Assembly: GCF_020523795.1 (NCBI RefSeq)
Contig: NZ_JAJALI010000001.1
Coordinates: forward strand, 744,001-808,000
DNA length: 64,000 bases
Origin: Ancylobacter sp. Lp-2
GTDB taxonomy: Bacteria > Pseudomonadota > Alphaproteobacteria > Rhizobiales > Xanthobacteraceae
Direction: 5' to 3'
Position 1 is the first letter of the stretch. Each line of letters begins with the position of its first letter. Below the pieces are notes generated by a model. The model had not been told where the DNA came from, did no database searches, and was given only the letters and a program-made list of their open reading frames with translations. Shown piece by piece: positions 50,928-59,824 of this stretch. A program made the translations under genes and the position numbers.

Positions 50928-51962
50928 CTATCGGGGCAGGCTCATGAAGCGCAAGACGTCTTCCGGGGCGAGTTGCAACCGAACGCACGCCCGGAGCGCA
51001 TCCATACCCAGCCGCTGGAGATCCTCGTTAAAGTTCCCGAGGGTGGGCGATAGGCAAATAGCCTCGATGCCCTCGGCGTTCGCCCGTTCCATCGGCATGT
51101 CCCGCGCGGCGTCACCGGCAGGATCGTTGTCGCGGACGATATAAAGCCGCCTCAAGGCAGGCGGGAACAGGATGGCGGCCAGATGCGCGGCCGAAAGCGC
51201 CGGTGCCATCGCCATGTTGGGCAGTACCTGCCGGAGCGACAGCATGGTCTCGATGCCTTCGCCTGCCGCCATCACGCTGTCGGGCACGCCGATGCGGACG
51301 GTAGACCCAAGCAGATCACCCATCGCCTTGCGCGGCGCGTCGACCGGAGCCTTGTCGGAACCGTCGGGCGCGAGCCAGGTGCGGTGTATGCCGGTGATCC
51401 GGCCGGTGAGATCGGTGACGGCGGCGATCATGGCGGGCCAGGTCTCTGACGGGCCGTCGCCAGGCTTGTAGTAGCAGCGTGGATGAAAACGCAGGTTTCC
51501 GGTTCCGTGCAAAAGCGTAATGCCGCGTCGGCGCAAATACGTCTCTGCAAGGGTCCCGGCGAGGGGTTGCGACATGGCGAACAGTCGGCGTGCCGCTTCC
51601 ACGTGCCCTGCTGGAGCTGGTACGACGCGGCGACGTAGTGTTGAGGGCTCCGGTTCGGGATGCCGCAAGTTGAGAAAGGTCCGCGCTTCATTGGCAACGT
51701 CAGCGAAGTCGGTGAGACCGCGCGATCCGCGGATGACGTCGAGAAGATCTCCATGCTCGCCGGTGGCGGCATCGGTCCATTTGCCCGCCGGCCCCTTCGC
51801 GGATGCCTGGAGCCGGACAAAGAGCGAGCGGCCGGGCGTGTTCCTGATATCGCCGACGAGCCAGTAGCGGCCCTCCCGGCGCCCATTGGAGAGATAGTGA
51901 CGGCAAACGGCTTCGGCCCGATCGGCGAGCCGGTGCGACAGATCGTGAGCAATCCCGGACAT
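50928..51962 (-). CDS. Toprim domain-containing primase-like protein
   Basis: A 344-residue protein. The N-terminal zinc-less primase-like region has YWLVGDIRNTPGRSLFVRLQ, GKWTDAATGEHGDLLDVI and AETYLRRRGITLLHGTGNLRFHPRCYYKPGDG. The toprim fold has VMAAGEGIETMLSLRQVLPNMAMAPALSAAHLAAI (acidic Glu) and RRLYIVRDNDPAGDAARDM (DxD). This group (DUF7146 plus toprim) is found in plasmids and ICEs and probably makes primers for strand synthesis after transfer. Confidence 0.9.
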   Translation of the reverse strand: MSGIAHDLSHRLADRAEAVCRHYLSNGRREGRYWLVGDIRNTPGRSLFVRLQASAKGPAGKWTDAATGEHGDLLDVIRGSRGLTDFADVANEARTFLNLRHPEPEPSTLRRRVVPAPAGHVEAARRLFAMSQPLAGTLAETYLRRRGITLLHGTGNLRFHPRCYYKPGDGPSETWPAMIAAVTDLTGRITGIHRTWLAPDGSDKAPVDAPRKAMGDLLGSTVRIGVPDSVMAAGEGIETMLSLRQVLPNMAMAPALSAAHLAAILFPPALRRLYIVRDNDPAGDAARDMPMERANAEGIEAICLSPTLGNFNEDLQRLGMDALRACVRLQLAPEDVLRFMSLPR

Positions 51963-51970
51963 AGCGAGCT

Positions 51971-52007
51971 TTCAAAAACAAAGGCCCGCCGACAGAGCCG
52001 GCGGGCC
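51971..52007 (-). terminator. Rho-independent terminator of the parB gene
   Basis: On the minus strand a 9-bp GC stem (GGCCCGCCG/CGGCGGGCC, arms 51999-52007 and 51983-51991) begins 24 nt after the ParB stop. It is followed directly by TTTGTTTTTG. This is a classical intrinsic terminator separating parB from the toprim gene. Confidence 0.85.
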
Positions 52008-52030
52008 GAGGTTCAGGATCGTGTTGAGGG

Positions 52031-54088
52031 TTACTCCGCCGCCACGGCAGGGGGGATGTCCGTGGTGTCTTCAGTATCCTCAAGACTCTCGTCTTCGCCC
52101 ATGGCCGTTGTGCCGTCCTGCGCCGCCGTTTCTTCGCCTGCCGCCGGTTCGGCTCCGCGCAGCGGTTCCGGCAGCCAGCCGGTATCAGCCAGCAACGTTT
52201 CGGCCTCGCGGGCCATGTCGCCCTTCTTCAGGTGCGCGATGCGCTCTGCCGCACGCGGCCCCTTGGCCTCGCTCACCGTCTGCAGAATGCGGGCCTTGGT
52301 CACGCGCCCGAGGAAATTGTCTACGGTCGGCCTCCACCCGACGGCCGCCATGTCGAGTTCGACGGCGCGGGCGAGTTGATCGGCATGGTGGAGTGAGCGG
52401 GGGCGCCGGCTCCAGGCCTCATGAACAGCATTCACCGACAGGCTCACCACATGGGCGAATAGGCCAGAGCGGCTGTCGCTGTCCCAGTCGTGCAGAGCCT
52501 CCCAGAGATTGGCCGAGTCCTTGGGCAGGACCTTCGCCCAGCCTTCATGCCGGGCGTGGATCGCCGCGGCCGAGGCGCTGTCATTCAGCCCCGGCCCCTG
52601 CGCGCTGAAGGCGATGCACTTCAGGTCGAGTTCGAGGCAGCTATCCGAGCCGTAGCGGTAGAAGCTCTTCAGCGTCAGGGCATGCAGGGCCGCGAGGAAG
52701 GCGACCTCCGGCCGCTCGCCCAGCGCCTGGCGCAGGCCGAGTGTGCGATGCGAGGTCAGTTCGGTCATGAGCCGGTCCGAGAGCGCCGACAGCCCTTCGT
52801 CCTCCTCGGGCTCGGGCGCGTCTGCCATGACGGCCTCGCCGGTACGCATGGCCGCAACCGCGCAAACGTGCGCCCCGGCGTCTTCCGCCGCGGCTTCGGG
52901 CTCCACCGGCAGTTCGTCCTCAGGCCGGACATAACCACGTTCAATGCGAGCCACACCATCATGGGCGATGCTGACGAAGGCGCCCGCGCGCGCCACCTCC
53001 GCCGGATCGAAGGTGATCGGACGCGCCTCGAAGGCTTCGATCGCCGTCTCGATCTCGCCGAGCCGCGCGTCGACCTCCTCCGGAAGATCATCCGCCTCGG
53101 CGTATTCCGCGGACAGGCGATCATATTCCGCCTGCAGGGCGTCGCGGCTGGCTTCCTCCTCGGTGGTGAGCGGGATGGTCTCGCCGCGCAGCTGTCGCAG
53201 GCCGTAGGTGTGGCCATAGGCGAAGTCAGGGGCCATTTCGACCCATTTCCAGCCCTCCATGGTGACAGCGTCCGCTTCGGCCTTGAGCTTCTCGGCCACC
53301 AGCCGGTCGACCAGCGCGACATCCTGCAGCCAGCCGCCATCATCACCTTGGAAGAGATCCCGCAGGATGATGCCGCCAGCCTCGACATAGGCCTCGAGGC
53401 CTATGAACTGGGCCCGCTTGTCGCAGGCGCGGACAGCACCCTCGGTCAGCATGCGACGGATGGCATAGGGCTGCTTGTCATAGGAGGTCTTCAGCCGCTC
53501 GAAGACCTGCTCCTGACGCACATGGTCGCCGGAGACGGTGAAGGCCATGAGCTGGTCGAGCGTCATGCCGTCCTCGGCATAGACCTCCAGCAGCACCGGC
53601 GAGATCGAGGCGAGCTTGAGGCGCTGCTTCACCACGCCGACGGAGATGAAGAAGGCAGCCGCGATCTCTTCTTCCGACTGGCCCTTCTCCCGCAGCGCCA
53701 GAAAGGCGCGGAACTGGTCGAGCGGGTGCAGCGGCGCGCGCTGGACATTCTCGGCGAGCGAATCCTCCTCGGCGATGCCGCCCTCCCGGATGACGCAGGG
53801 CACCGGCGCGGTCTTGGCAAGGCGCTTCTGCTTCACCAGCAGTTCCAGCGCCCGGTAGCGCCGCCCGCCCGCCGGGATCTCGAACATGCCGGTCTCGATA
53901 CCGGCGTCGTCGACGACAGGCCGGACGCTGAGGCCCTGCAGCAGGCCACGGCGGGCGATGTCCTCGGCCAGTTCCTCGATCGAGACGCCGGCCTTGATGC
54001 GCCGGACGTTCGACTGGCTGAGCAGGAGCTTGTTGAAGGGGATGTCACGCGAGGGGGAGAGCGTGATCTTCTGAACATTGGTCGCCAT
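52031..54088 (-). CDS. Large ParB/RepB/Spo0J-family protein of the ICE backbone
   Basis: A 685-residue protein from ATG 54088. The ParB N-domain is DIPFNKLLLSQSNVRRIKAGVSIEELAEDIARRGLLQGLSVRPV, FEIPAGGRRYRALELLVKQKR, CVIREGGIAEEDSLAENVQRAPLHPLDQFRAF. The HTH is EKGQSEEEIAAAFFISVGVVKQRLKLASISPVLLEVY. A long C-terminal region follows with no catalytic motif I recognise. GGRRYRA is the CTP-binding GxxRxxA motif, unlike in the operon ParB proteins at 19-21 kb. It is a standard backbone gene of this ICE family, unlinked to the parA at 29.7 kb. Confidence 0.92.
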   Translation of the reverse strand: MATNVQKITLSPSRDIPFNKLLLSQSNVRRIKAGVSIEELAEDIARRGLLQGLSVRPVVDDAGIETGMFEIPAGGRRYRALELLVKQKRLAKTAPVPCVIREGGIAEEDSLAENVQRAPLHPLDQFRAFLALREKGQSEEEIAAAFFISVGVVKQRLKLASISPVLLEVYAEDGMTLDQLMAFTVSGDHVRQEQVFERLKTSYDKQPYAIRRMLTEGAVRACDKRAQFIGLEAYVEAGGIILRDLFQGDDGGWLQDVALVDRLVAEKLKAEADAVTMEGWKWVEMAPDFAYGHTYGLRQLRGETIPLTTEEEASRDALQAEYDRLSAEYAEADDLPEEVDARLGEIETAIEAFEARPITFDPAEVARAGAFVSIAHDGVARIERGYVRPEDELPVEPEAAAEDAGAHVCAVAAMRTGEAVMADAPEPEEDEGLSALSDRLMTELTSHRTLGLRQALGERPEVAFLAALHALTLKSFYRYGSDSCLELDLKCIAFSAQGPGLNDSASAAAIHARHEGWAKVLPKDSANLWEALHDWDSDSRSGLFAHVVSLSVNAVHEAWSRRPRSLHHADQLARAVELDMAAVGWRPTVDNFLGRVTKARILQTVSEAKGPRAAERIAHLKKGDMAREAETLLADTGWLPEPLRGAEPAAGEETAAQDGTTAMGEDESLEDTEDTTDIPPAVAAE

Positions 54089-54217
54089 GGAAGGCACCTC
54101 CGCGACGGGCGGCCAAGAGCCTCTCTCTCGGCCTCCAACCCGTCACGCAGCGCTGCGCCGCCCTCTCACTCTGGAGGGCGACGCCGCAGAACCGCAGATC
54201 CGCAAAAGCGCAAAGCA

Positions 54218-54257
54218 GGAAAGCCGGAGACAGGGATGTCCGCGTCTCCGGCTTTCC
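54218..54257. terminator. Long hairpin between the DUF932 fragment and parB
   Basis: A perfect 14-bp stem, GGAAAGCCGGAGAC (54218-54231) with GTCTCCGGCTTTCC (54244-54257), has a 12-nt loop. It starts 5 nt beyond the DUF932 stop on the minus strand. Only short T-runs follow. Probably a terminator for the DUF932 gene. Confidence 0.7.
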
Positions 54258-54262
54258 GGAAA

Positions 54263-54904
54263 TCAGGCGGCCCGATCGAGCAGCTTCTTGGCCCGGCCCT
54301 CAAGATCGAGCCGGGCATCCTGGTGAGGTTTGTCGCGTGCGACGGCAGTGATGCCCTGCACGAAGTCGAAGATGCTCTCGGGCTTGCGCCCTTCCTCGGC
54401 CAGAACCGTATCGATGATTTTGGCGGCCTCCACCTTGGAGAAGCCCCGGTTGCGCAGGAAGTCGCTGCGGTCCTCGTCGGTGCGCGCGACGATCTTCTCC
54501 CGAGCTGCCTTGATGCCGTTGACGAAGGGCCTCGGCGAGGAATTGGCGAAGCGGGTCAGGGCCGGCGCTGCCTCATGGGCGAAGCGCGAGGCCGCGTACT
54601 TGGAGTGGCGGATGGTGGTTTCCTGGAAATCCTCGACGCCCCAGAGATTGCGGTTCTGGCACACGGCACGCAGATAGAAACTCGCGATGCCGAGCGTCTT
54701 CGCACCAACCTCCGAGTTCCAGCAATAGAAGCCCCGGAAATAGAGGTCCGGCGAGCCGTCGGGCAGTCGCCCGGCCTCGATCGGGTTCAGATCGTCGACC
54801 AGGAAGAGGAAGACGTCGCGGTCGGAGGCGTAGAGCGTCGTCGTGTCCTTGGTGATGTCGACACGCGGATTATAGACGCCCGTCGACCAGTCGCAGGCGT
54901 TGGG
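54263..54904 (-). pseudogene. DUF932-domain protein, 5' half deleted
   Basis: The C-terminal about 210 codons are well conserved: WSTGVYNPRVDITKDTTTLYASDRDVFLFLVDDLNPIEAG, DLYFRGFYCWNSEVGAKTLGIASFYLRAVCQNRNLWGVEDFQETTIRHSKYAASRFAHEAAP and FLRNRGFSKVEAAKIIDTVLAEEGRKPESIFDFVQGITAVARD. Upstream of about 54904 the frame stays open but changes to unrelated sequence that reads sensibly only on the opposite strand. DUF932 proteins are ICE backbone genes of about 350-420 residues, so roughly the N-terminal half is lost. Confidence 0.75.
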
Positions 54905-55174
54905 ACCTCCACGAGCCAACCGTCCAACAGCCAATCTGAGAGCGGAACGATAGTCCATCGTAGATGGCGTGATGCACGCATCGGCGTGATCGCCAATGGC
55001 ACTTCGATCCCGCTTCAGGTTCAGCGAGAAAAAGATCAAGGAACTCCAATCGACGAGGCGATTCCGTTCGGTCTTGCGGTCACGATCGATATGCCCGGAG
55101 CGGCGCAGATCTACGAGCAGGTTCGTGCGAACATTCAAGTCCAGCCGCGCACTTTCGTGCGGGTGCAGGGCTGA
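54905..55174 (+). pseudogene. C-terminal fragment resembling an S8 (subtilisin-like) peptidase tail
   Basis: About 89 codons read ...SESGTIVHRRWRDARIGVIANGTSIPLQVQREKDQGTPIDEAIPFGLAVTIDMPGAAQIYEQVRANIQVQPRTFVRVQG and stop at 55172-55174. This looks like the beta-rich C-terminal domain of S8 peptidases that are encoded next to an AAA ATPase. The catalytic domain and start are absent; the coding sequence begins abruptly at the point where the DUF932 sequence ends. The family call is tentative, but the coding nature of the fragment is likely. Confidence 0.45.
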
Positions 55175-55362
55175 GTCCTCATATTTGCATTGCCTTCCAT
55201 AATACGGCTGCAGACGATCACTGCAATCTGGACGCGGGGACCCATGAAGATCCCCCTGGGGCCGTATGAACGCTGGTCGCTTGCCTTCGTATCGGAGCAG
55301 ATCACCTGCAGCCCTACGGCTACACATCGTTACCGTCGTGGAACGCCACACTTGGGCATGCC

Positions 55363-56673
55363 TCATTCCGATGGCGGAGATATCGCCGCCGGCCGATGCC
55401 CCGACCGGGCTTCTCGGACAGCCCGGTCGGGATCATCCAAGATCGCGTCAATCTCGTCGGCAACCCTGTCGGCGGCGAGCCTGAGCGCTTCGTCTATATG
55501 GATATAGCGCTGCGTCACGCCCCGAGCTGCATGGCCCAGTAGCGCGGCAATGGTCAGTTCGGAAAAGCCCAGGTCGGCCGCGACGCTGGCAAATGTGTGC
55601 CTCAATGTATGCGGGGTTACGTCGTCCAGCTTCGCGCTGGCACACAGCCGATCGAGCACCCGAACGACGCCGATAAAGTGGCCCTCGCCCCAATCCGCCG
55701 GGAAGAAGTACGGTGATGCTGTGTTGGGCTGCCCCAATAAAAGGTCCATAGCTGCGCGGCCTATGACCCGTGTCTGGGCTCCGCTTTTGGTATCTGGAAA
55801 ACGGACCGAGCCTTCATCCGTGTTGAGCCAAAGCCGCTTCACCCCAAGGCCCTCCATTCGCCGAAAACCCGTGAGGAGCAGGAAGCGGATGGCAGCCAGC
55901 CCCGTCGGATGCTCTCCAGCCTCTGCAGCGAAACGTATGGCCCTCCCAAGACGAGCGATTTCGCTGCGGCTGAGGCGGCGTTCCCGCGCCTTTCCGGCAA
56001 GCCTACGAACGCCACGCGCGGGATTGGCGTCGATCTTTCCAAGGCGGACGGCGTGTTCAAAGATGGCATGCAGCGTCGACATGGTGCGCGCGGCCACCCC
56101 TTCCCCGCCGGTGGTCGCTCCGCCTCGACTGCCCGCGCGAGGTTTGGATGTTCTGCCGACGGCAATATCTGCCTGCGCCCCTTCGATATCCCCGAGCTTC
56201 AGCGTGGCAATCAGTCGTCGGCCGAGCAATGGCTTGATGTGAACCTCGATCCGGCTCTTATCCATGGCCAGGGTCGATGCCTTGATGGGGCGACGGCTGC
56301 GGCCGAGTATGCGGCCGGCCTCGGCCTCGGCCAGATACCAGTCGCATACCTCGGCAACCGTGATGCCCTTCAGCTTGCTGTCCGGGCTATCCAGCGGATC
56401 GAGACCCTTGGAGACGGCCACCAGCTTTTCATGGGCGATCCGGCGCGCCTCCTCGACCGTCATCAGCCCGTACCGTCCAATCACGGCGCGACGAGGCCGT
56501 CCTTCGGGCGAGCGATACTGGATCACAAAGCTCTTCAGCCCCGAGGGCATGACCTGAACGCCGAAGCCTCGAAGCTCCCGATCCCAGGCAAAACTCTCCC
56601 GAACCTTGACCCCAACCTTCGAAGGTTTCGGAACTTCCAGCGCGTCGATAAAACGCTTCGTCAGCTTTTCCAT
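55363..56673 (-). CDS. int: Tyrosine-type site-specific integrase (P4-like, DUF4102 type)
   Basis: A 436-residue protein. The N-terminal DUF4102-type arm-binding domain is MEKLTKRFIDALEVPKPSKVGVKVRESFAWDRELRGFGVQVMPSGLKSFVIQYRSPEGRPRRAVIGRYG. A SAM-like core-binding domain spans about 100-230. Catalytic residues: Arg in LLLTGFRRMEGLGV, HTLRHTFASVA, and LLGHAARGVTQRYIH with the Tyr nucleophile. It lies 203 bp from a tRNA-Gly 3' fragment, so it is the integrase that placed this element in tRNA-Gly(GCC). The AT-rich 203 bp between them probably contains arm sites and attR. Confidence 0.95.
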   Translation of the reverse strand: MEKLTKRFIDALEVPKPSKVGVKVRESFAWDRELRGFGVQVMPSGLKSFVIQYRSPEGRPRRAVIGRYGLMTVEEARRIAHEKLVAVSKGLDPLDSPDSKLKGITVAEVCDWYLAEAEAGRILGRSRRPIKASTLAMDKSRIEVHIKPLLGRRLIATLKLGDIEGAQADIAVGRTSKPRAGSRGGATTGGEGVAARTMSTLHAIFEHAVRLGKIDANPARGVRRLAGKARERRLSRSEIARLGRAIRFAAEAGEHPTGLAAIRFLLLTGFRRMEGLGVKRLWLNTDEGSVRFPDTKSGAQTRVIGRAAMDLLLGQPNTASPYFFPADWGEGHFIGVVRVLDRLCASAKLDDVTPHTLRHTFASVAADLGFSELTIAALLGHAARGVTQRYIHIDEALRLAADRVADEIDAILDDPDRAVREARSGHRPAAISPPSE

Positions 56674-56876
56674 AGTGAGTTCAAAGCCCTATCGAAAATC
56701 TGCTTAGATTTTGCGAGGCTAGCCGGATTCTAATCAAATTCCAAGCTCTCAGAAGCGCAAAATAGCGTATGAAGCGTGGCCTTTAGCGCGCACCACTCAA
56801 AAAATAATCATTTATTTATAGAAGATTATCGCACTTTAGCAAACTAGGGGATATTGCAGCGAACGGCTCTCGGGCA

Positions 56877-56923
56877 CCTTGCCAAGGTTGGGGTCGTGGG
56901 TTCGAATCCCATCGCCCGCTCCA
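56877..56923 (+). other. tRNA-Gly(GCC) 3' fragment: att site at the right end of the ICE
   Basis: These 47 nt form the 3' part of tRNA-Gly. They have an anticodon stem-loop CCTTGCCAAGG with anticodon GCC, a variable loop, the T-arm GTGGGTTCGAATCCCAT, the 3' acceptor strand CGCCCGC, discriminator T and encoded CCA. The sequence 5' of 56877 does not resemble the D-arm or the 5' acceptor (GCGGGCG expected), so the tRNA is incomplete. This is the displaced chromosomal 3' end left by integration. The intact, restored tRNA-Gly should lie at the other end of the element, left of this window. Confidence 0.85.
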
Positions 56924-57278
56924 ATTTTACCTTTATATTTCAAGAAATTAATAGGCTGCCGCAAGGTGGCCTTTTCGTTTTCGAGGGTGCGTACAACACC
57001 CGTGCAACACGGCGCTTGAGAATTCAGCGGCCGCGGGCCGTCATCCAGTGCCGGATCTCACCGCGAAGGTCGGCTGGCCTCGGCTTGCGAGGGACAATCG
57101 GCGCCGCGCGGCATCCATCCTTCCTTCGTTGAGGTGTGTCGACGAACCCGCAGCGGGCCAGGGAAGCCACGTTTCGAGCGTCGCGTGGATCGTGACCATC
57201 TCGACGGAGCTACACGACGCCCGACAGGTCCGCGACACGGCGGCTCGTATCCGGATCAGCACGTTGTGGGGTCTCTGC
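56924..57278. other. 355-bp region between att site and autotransporter gene
   Basis: No gene is supported. It contains the 3' flank of the tRNA fragment and the untranslated end of the leftward autotransporter gene. Confidence 0.4.
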
Positions 57279-59102
57279 CTAAAAGCGGCCCTTCACGCCG
57301 ATAGAGCCCGCATGGCTCTGCGCATTGCCGCTGATTTCACCGTCATAGCGAACGAAGCCCGTCACCGCTCCTTCGAGCGCCAATCCCAGCCCAATGACGG
57401 CGGCGTCGCGATCCGGCGACGGGCCGTAGACGACGAAGGACGCGCTGGGAAGCTGCACGAAGCTCGATTCCACCGATCGGCTCGGGTCCGACACGTCGTG
57501 CGCCCATGCCACGCGCAGGTTAGCCACCACGGCGTTCCGTTGCCGGGCAGCTCCCTGCGGGACATCTCCTTGCCCGAGATCGAACCTGTGCCGGACATCC
57601 ATCCCGGCAAGGCTGCGTGCCGCGGTCATGTCGCGGCCGGCAATGGCGAGATCGAGTTGCTCCGCCCCCTGCTCGGTGAAGGCATCCTGGTGCAGGCTGA
57701 CCACCTGCAGCCCGACATTGGGGATGATCGACGTGGTCGCCGATACATCGAAGCGGTAGCCGGCCTCGATGGCGCCGATGAAGGCGTCCCCCGCGGTGTC
57801 ACCGACCGTCGTGCCCTGCTGGCCGACGAAGGCGATGCTGCGGTTGATATCCGTGTCCGAACGGGCATAGCCGGCTACGGCGTCAATATAGGCGAGTCCG
57901 AACTGCAGGGATCCGGAGACGGTCGCGTAATAATTGTCCGCGTTGCCGCCGGTCGCGAGGTCATCAACCGAAAACGACGCGCGGGAGTAACCCAGGGCGG
58001 CGCCGACCGTAAAGGCGGGCGTCAGTTTGTAATCGATACCGCCGGCGAAGGTGGTGAAGTTGCTGTCGAGCCCGTGCGTGTCGCCATTACCATTGATGTC
58101 GGCGGTGCTGGCGCCGACATCCAGCCAGAGATTGATGTCGGCGGACGATCTGCCCGGCTGCTCGTCGGACGACCAGGACGGTCCCGTTCCCCGGAACTGG
58201 TTCCGCAGCACGCCGAGGAAGTTATAAGCGCCCTGGAGGCTTACCGAGGCGATGTCAGCATTGCCTTCGCCACTGAGTTGGGCGAGCGCTCCGCGGAAGC
58301 CGTCGGCATCCGTGAAGTTCAGCAGGTCCAGGCTGTTGTAGACGCTGTCCATCGGCGTGAACGGCTGCGGGTAGTCCGCATTGTCGAGCGCACTGGCGAC
58401 GGCCGCGGGGTTTCCGGTACCGGCATTGGGCTCATACGCAAGGGCCTTGGTGCCGAGGGTGGTCAGTGCGATGTAGCTCGTCTCCGGCAGGTTCTCCGGA
58501 TCGGCGCAGTTTCCTGCCGAGGTCTGCCCGACGATGTAATATTGCGGCACGCCGGCAGCACCCCACGGCCCTGCCGTGGGCACCGCGGGCGGATCGGCCG
58601 GGAAGTTGCCCAAAGCCGGATTGCCCGGCCCTCCCAGAACGCAGGTGCCGGCGGGCACCTGGACGATGGCAACCGCGTTGGGCAGGTCCGGCAGGGCGAG
58701 AACGTTCTTGATTTCCTCCGCCGTGAGCCCGCGTACCGAATTGGTGGTGGCGATCCACGGCCCGTCCGCCGGGCCGAGCGTGTCATAGTCGTACTGATTG
58801 TAGAAACGGACGAACTGGGTAGGCACCGAGGTGCGCACGACGGTCGCCGGTTCCGTCGGAATGAAGCCGCCTTCAATGGCGCCTACATAGATATTGGCGT
58901 CCGCGCCGGTGGTGATGGAGGGAAGGCTCGGCCCATCGGTATTGCCGATCGGTCCTATGACCACCTCTCCGGGGGGCATGGGTACGCTCTGCGCATGCCC
59001 CGCGAGGGGTATGAGGGCCAGCAACAGCCCTGCCGGCCATACCGAAGAACGGCCTGCCCGTAGGCCGGGGCGCACCCGGTCCAGCCCCATTCGTTGCCGC
59101 AT
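57279..59102 (-). CDS. Autotransporter outer-membrane beta-barrel protein
   Basis: A 607-residue protein from ATG 59102 (or 59090), with signal peptide ...SSVWPAGLLLALIPLAGHAQ. The passenger (about 40-320) has an unusual acidic/proline-rich sequence, with FVRFYNQYDYDTLGPADGPWIAT and LTAEEIKNVLALPDLPNAVAIVQVPAG. A linker LLNFTDADGFRGALAQLSGEGNADIASVSLQGAYNFLGVLRNQF is typical of the region just before an autotransporter barrel. The C-terminal about 270 residues form the 12-strand barrel (WLDVGASTADINGNGDTHGLD..., ending SHAGSIGVKGRF with terminal Phe). Surface display or secretion is expected; passenger function unknown. Confidence 0.88.
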   Translation of the reverse strand: MRQRMGLDRVRPGLRAGRSSVWPAGLLLALIPLAGHAQSVPMPPGEVVIGPIGNTDGPSLPSITTGADANIYVGAIEGGFIPTEPATVVRTSVPTQFVRFYNQYDYDTLGPADGPWIATTNSVRGLTAEEIKNVLALPDLPNAVAIVQVPAGTCVLGGPGNPALGNFPADPPAVPTAGPWGAAGVPQYYIVGQTSAGNCADPENLPETSYIALTTLGTKALAYEPNAGTGNPAAVASALDNADYPQPFTPMDSVYNSLDLLNFTDADGFRGALAQLSGEGNADIASVSLQGAYNFLGVLRNQFRGTGPSWSSDEQPGRSSADINLWLDVGASTADINGNGDTHGLDSNFTTFAGGIDYKLTPAFTVGAALGYSRASFSVDDLATGGNADNYYATVSGSLQFGLAYIDAVAGYARSDTDINRSIAFVGQQGTTVGDTAGDAFIGAIEAGYRFDVSATTSIIPNVGLQVVSLHQDAFTEQGAEQLDLAIAGRDMTAARSLAGMDVRHRFDLGQGDVPQGAARQRNAVVANLRVAWAHDVSDPSRSVESSFVQLPSASFVVYGPSPDRDAAVIGLGLALEGAVTGFVRYDGEISGNAQSHAGSIGVKGRF

Positions 59103-59824
59103 ACCGCAGTGCCCCAGACGATTCCGGCCCGGAAATCCAAGGTATCCTAGCATGGCGCACGAATGGCCATCAAAGGCCTCGACAGAGGCGCATATCCGCA
59201 TCTCGTGCACCATCAAGAAGGTGGCCGACTCGCCCGCATTCGCAATCGGCCAACCGCAGTCGCGTTCAGCTCTTTGAGGGCCGCCAGGCTGTTCGCAGAG
59301 ATCGGCATTGGCGACCACTACCCCGGCGAACTCGACGAGCGGGATATCGGTGGTCGCCAGTCTCAGCACCTTCGACGAGATGCACAGGCTCGTTATTGTC
59401 GCGGATGCAGCGGCTCGAAGCGGTTGCAGGCCGCATACTATATGCCCTCAGCCGCACTCCCGCTCCTCGCCATTCTCCGCGACGAAGATCGCGCCGGCGG
59501 CTGCTTGGCTAGCCGCACGCCTGGCTGCCTGTGGTTCAGAAATTCGGCCCCTGCCGTTTCGAGAGCGCTCATGACGGCGCGGATCTCGGCGAGGCCACTG
59601 GCAAGTATCCGCTCTCCCTGCTTTTCCATCGAACCGAGAGTGGCCGATTCCGCCCGGCGCGCGGCGCGACTCGCCGAGGGCTTCCAGCCGACGATATCCT
59701 TTTTTGTGCTATATATGAACAAATATCAATTAACGCACAAATCTCTTGCTCGATTTTTCGCCGACTTCTATTTCTCACCGACGACAGATGCCCCGTCCGA
59801 CAAGGGGCCGGTGGGAGGACGCGG
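59103..59824. other. 722-bp region upstream of pcaIJF with possible XRE remnant
   Basis: No intact gene is supported. The minus strand at 59722-59438 reads KDIVGWKPSASRAARRAESATLGSMEKQG...LAEIRAVMSALETAGAEFLNHRQPGVRLAKQ, which resembles the second half of short XRE regulators but with an eroded HTH; listed separately. The AT-rich stretch 59701-59760, with the inverted repeat TTGTGC/GCACAA (59704-59709, 59735-59740), is the likely pcaIJF promoter. Confidence 0.5.
59438..59722 (-). pseudogene. Degenerate short XRE-type regulator
   Basis: A 94-codon frame (TTG 59722) whose C-terminal third, AEIRAVMSALETAGAEFLNHRQPGVRLAK, matches the conserved tail of short XRE regulators. The preceding VGWKPSASRAARRAESATLGSMEKQG matches their HTH only loosely (family: LLGWSQxDLAxxAGVSxxTIxRxE). 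The N-terminus is missing about 10 residues. It is divergent from pcaI. It may be a relic, or a diverged but working gene. Confidence 0.4.

Noticed and set aside
52490..55174. 894-codon open frame on the plus strand
   Set aside because: It is antisense to the ParB and DUF932 genes, which have clear motifs. Only its last about 89 codons (from 54905) look coding.
56840..56923. Complete tRNA gene
   Set aside because: The 5' acceptor and D-arm of tRNA-Gly are missing, so only an att-site fragment is present.
57048..59063. 671-codon open frame on the plus strand
   Set aside because: Antisense shadow of the autotransporter gene, no family motif; long only because of high GC.
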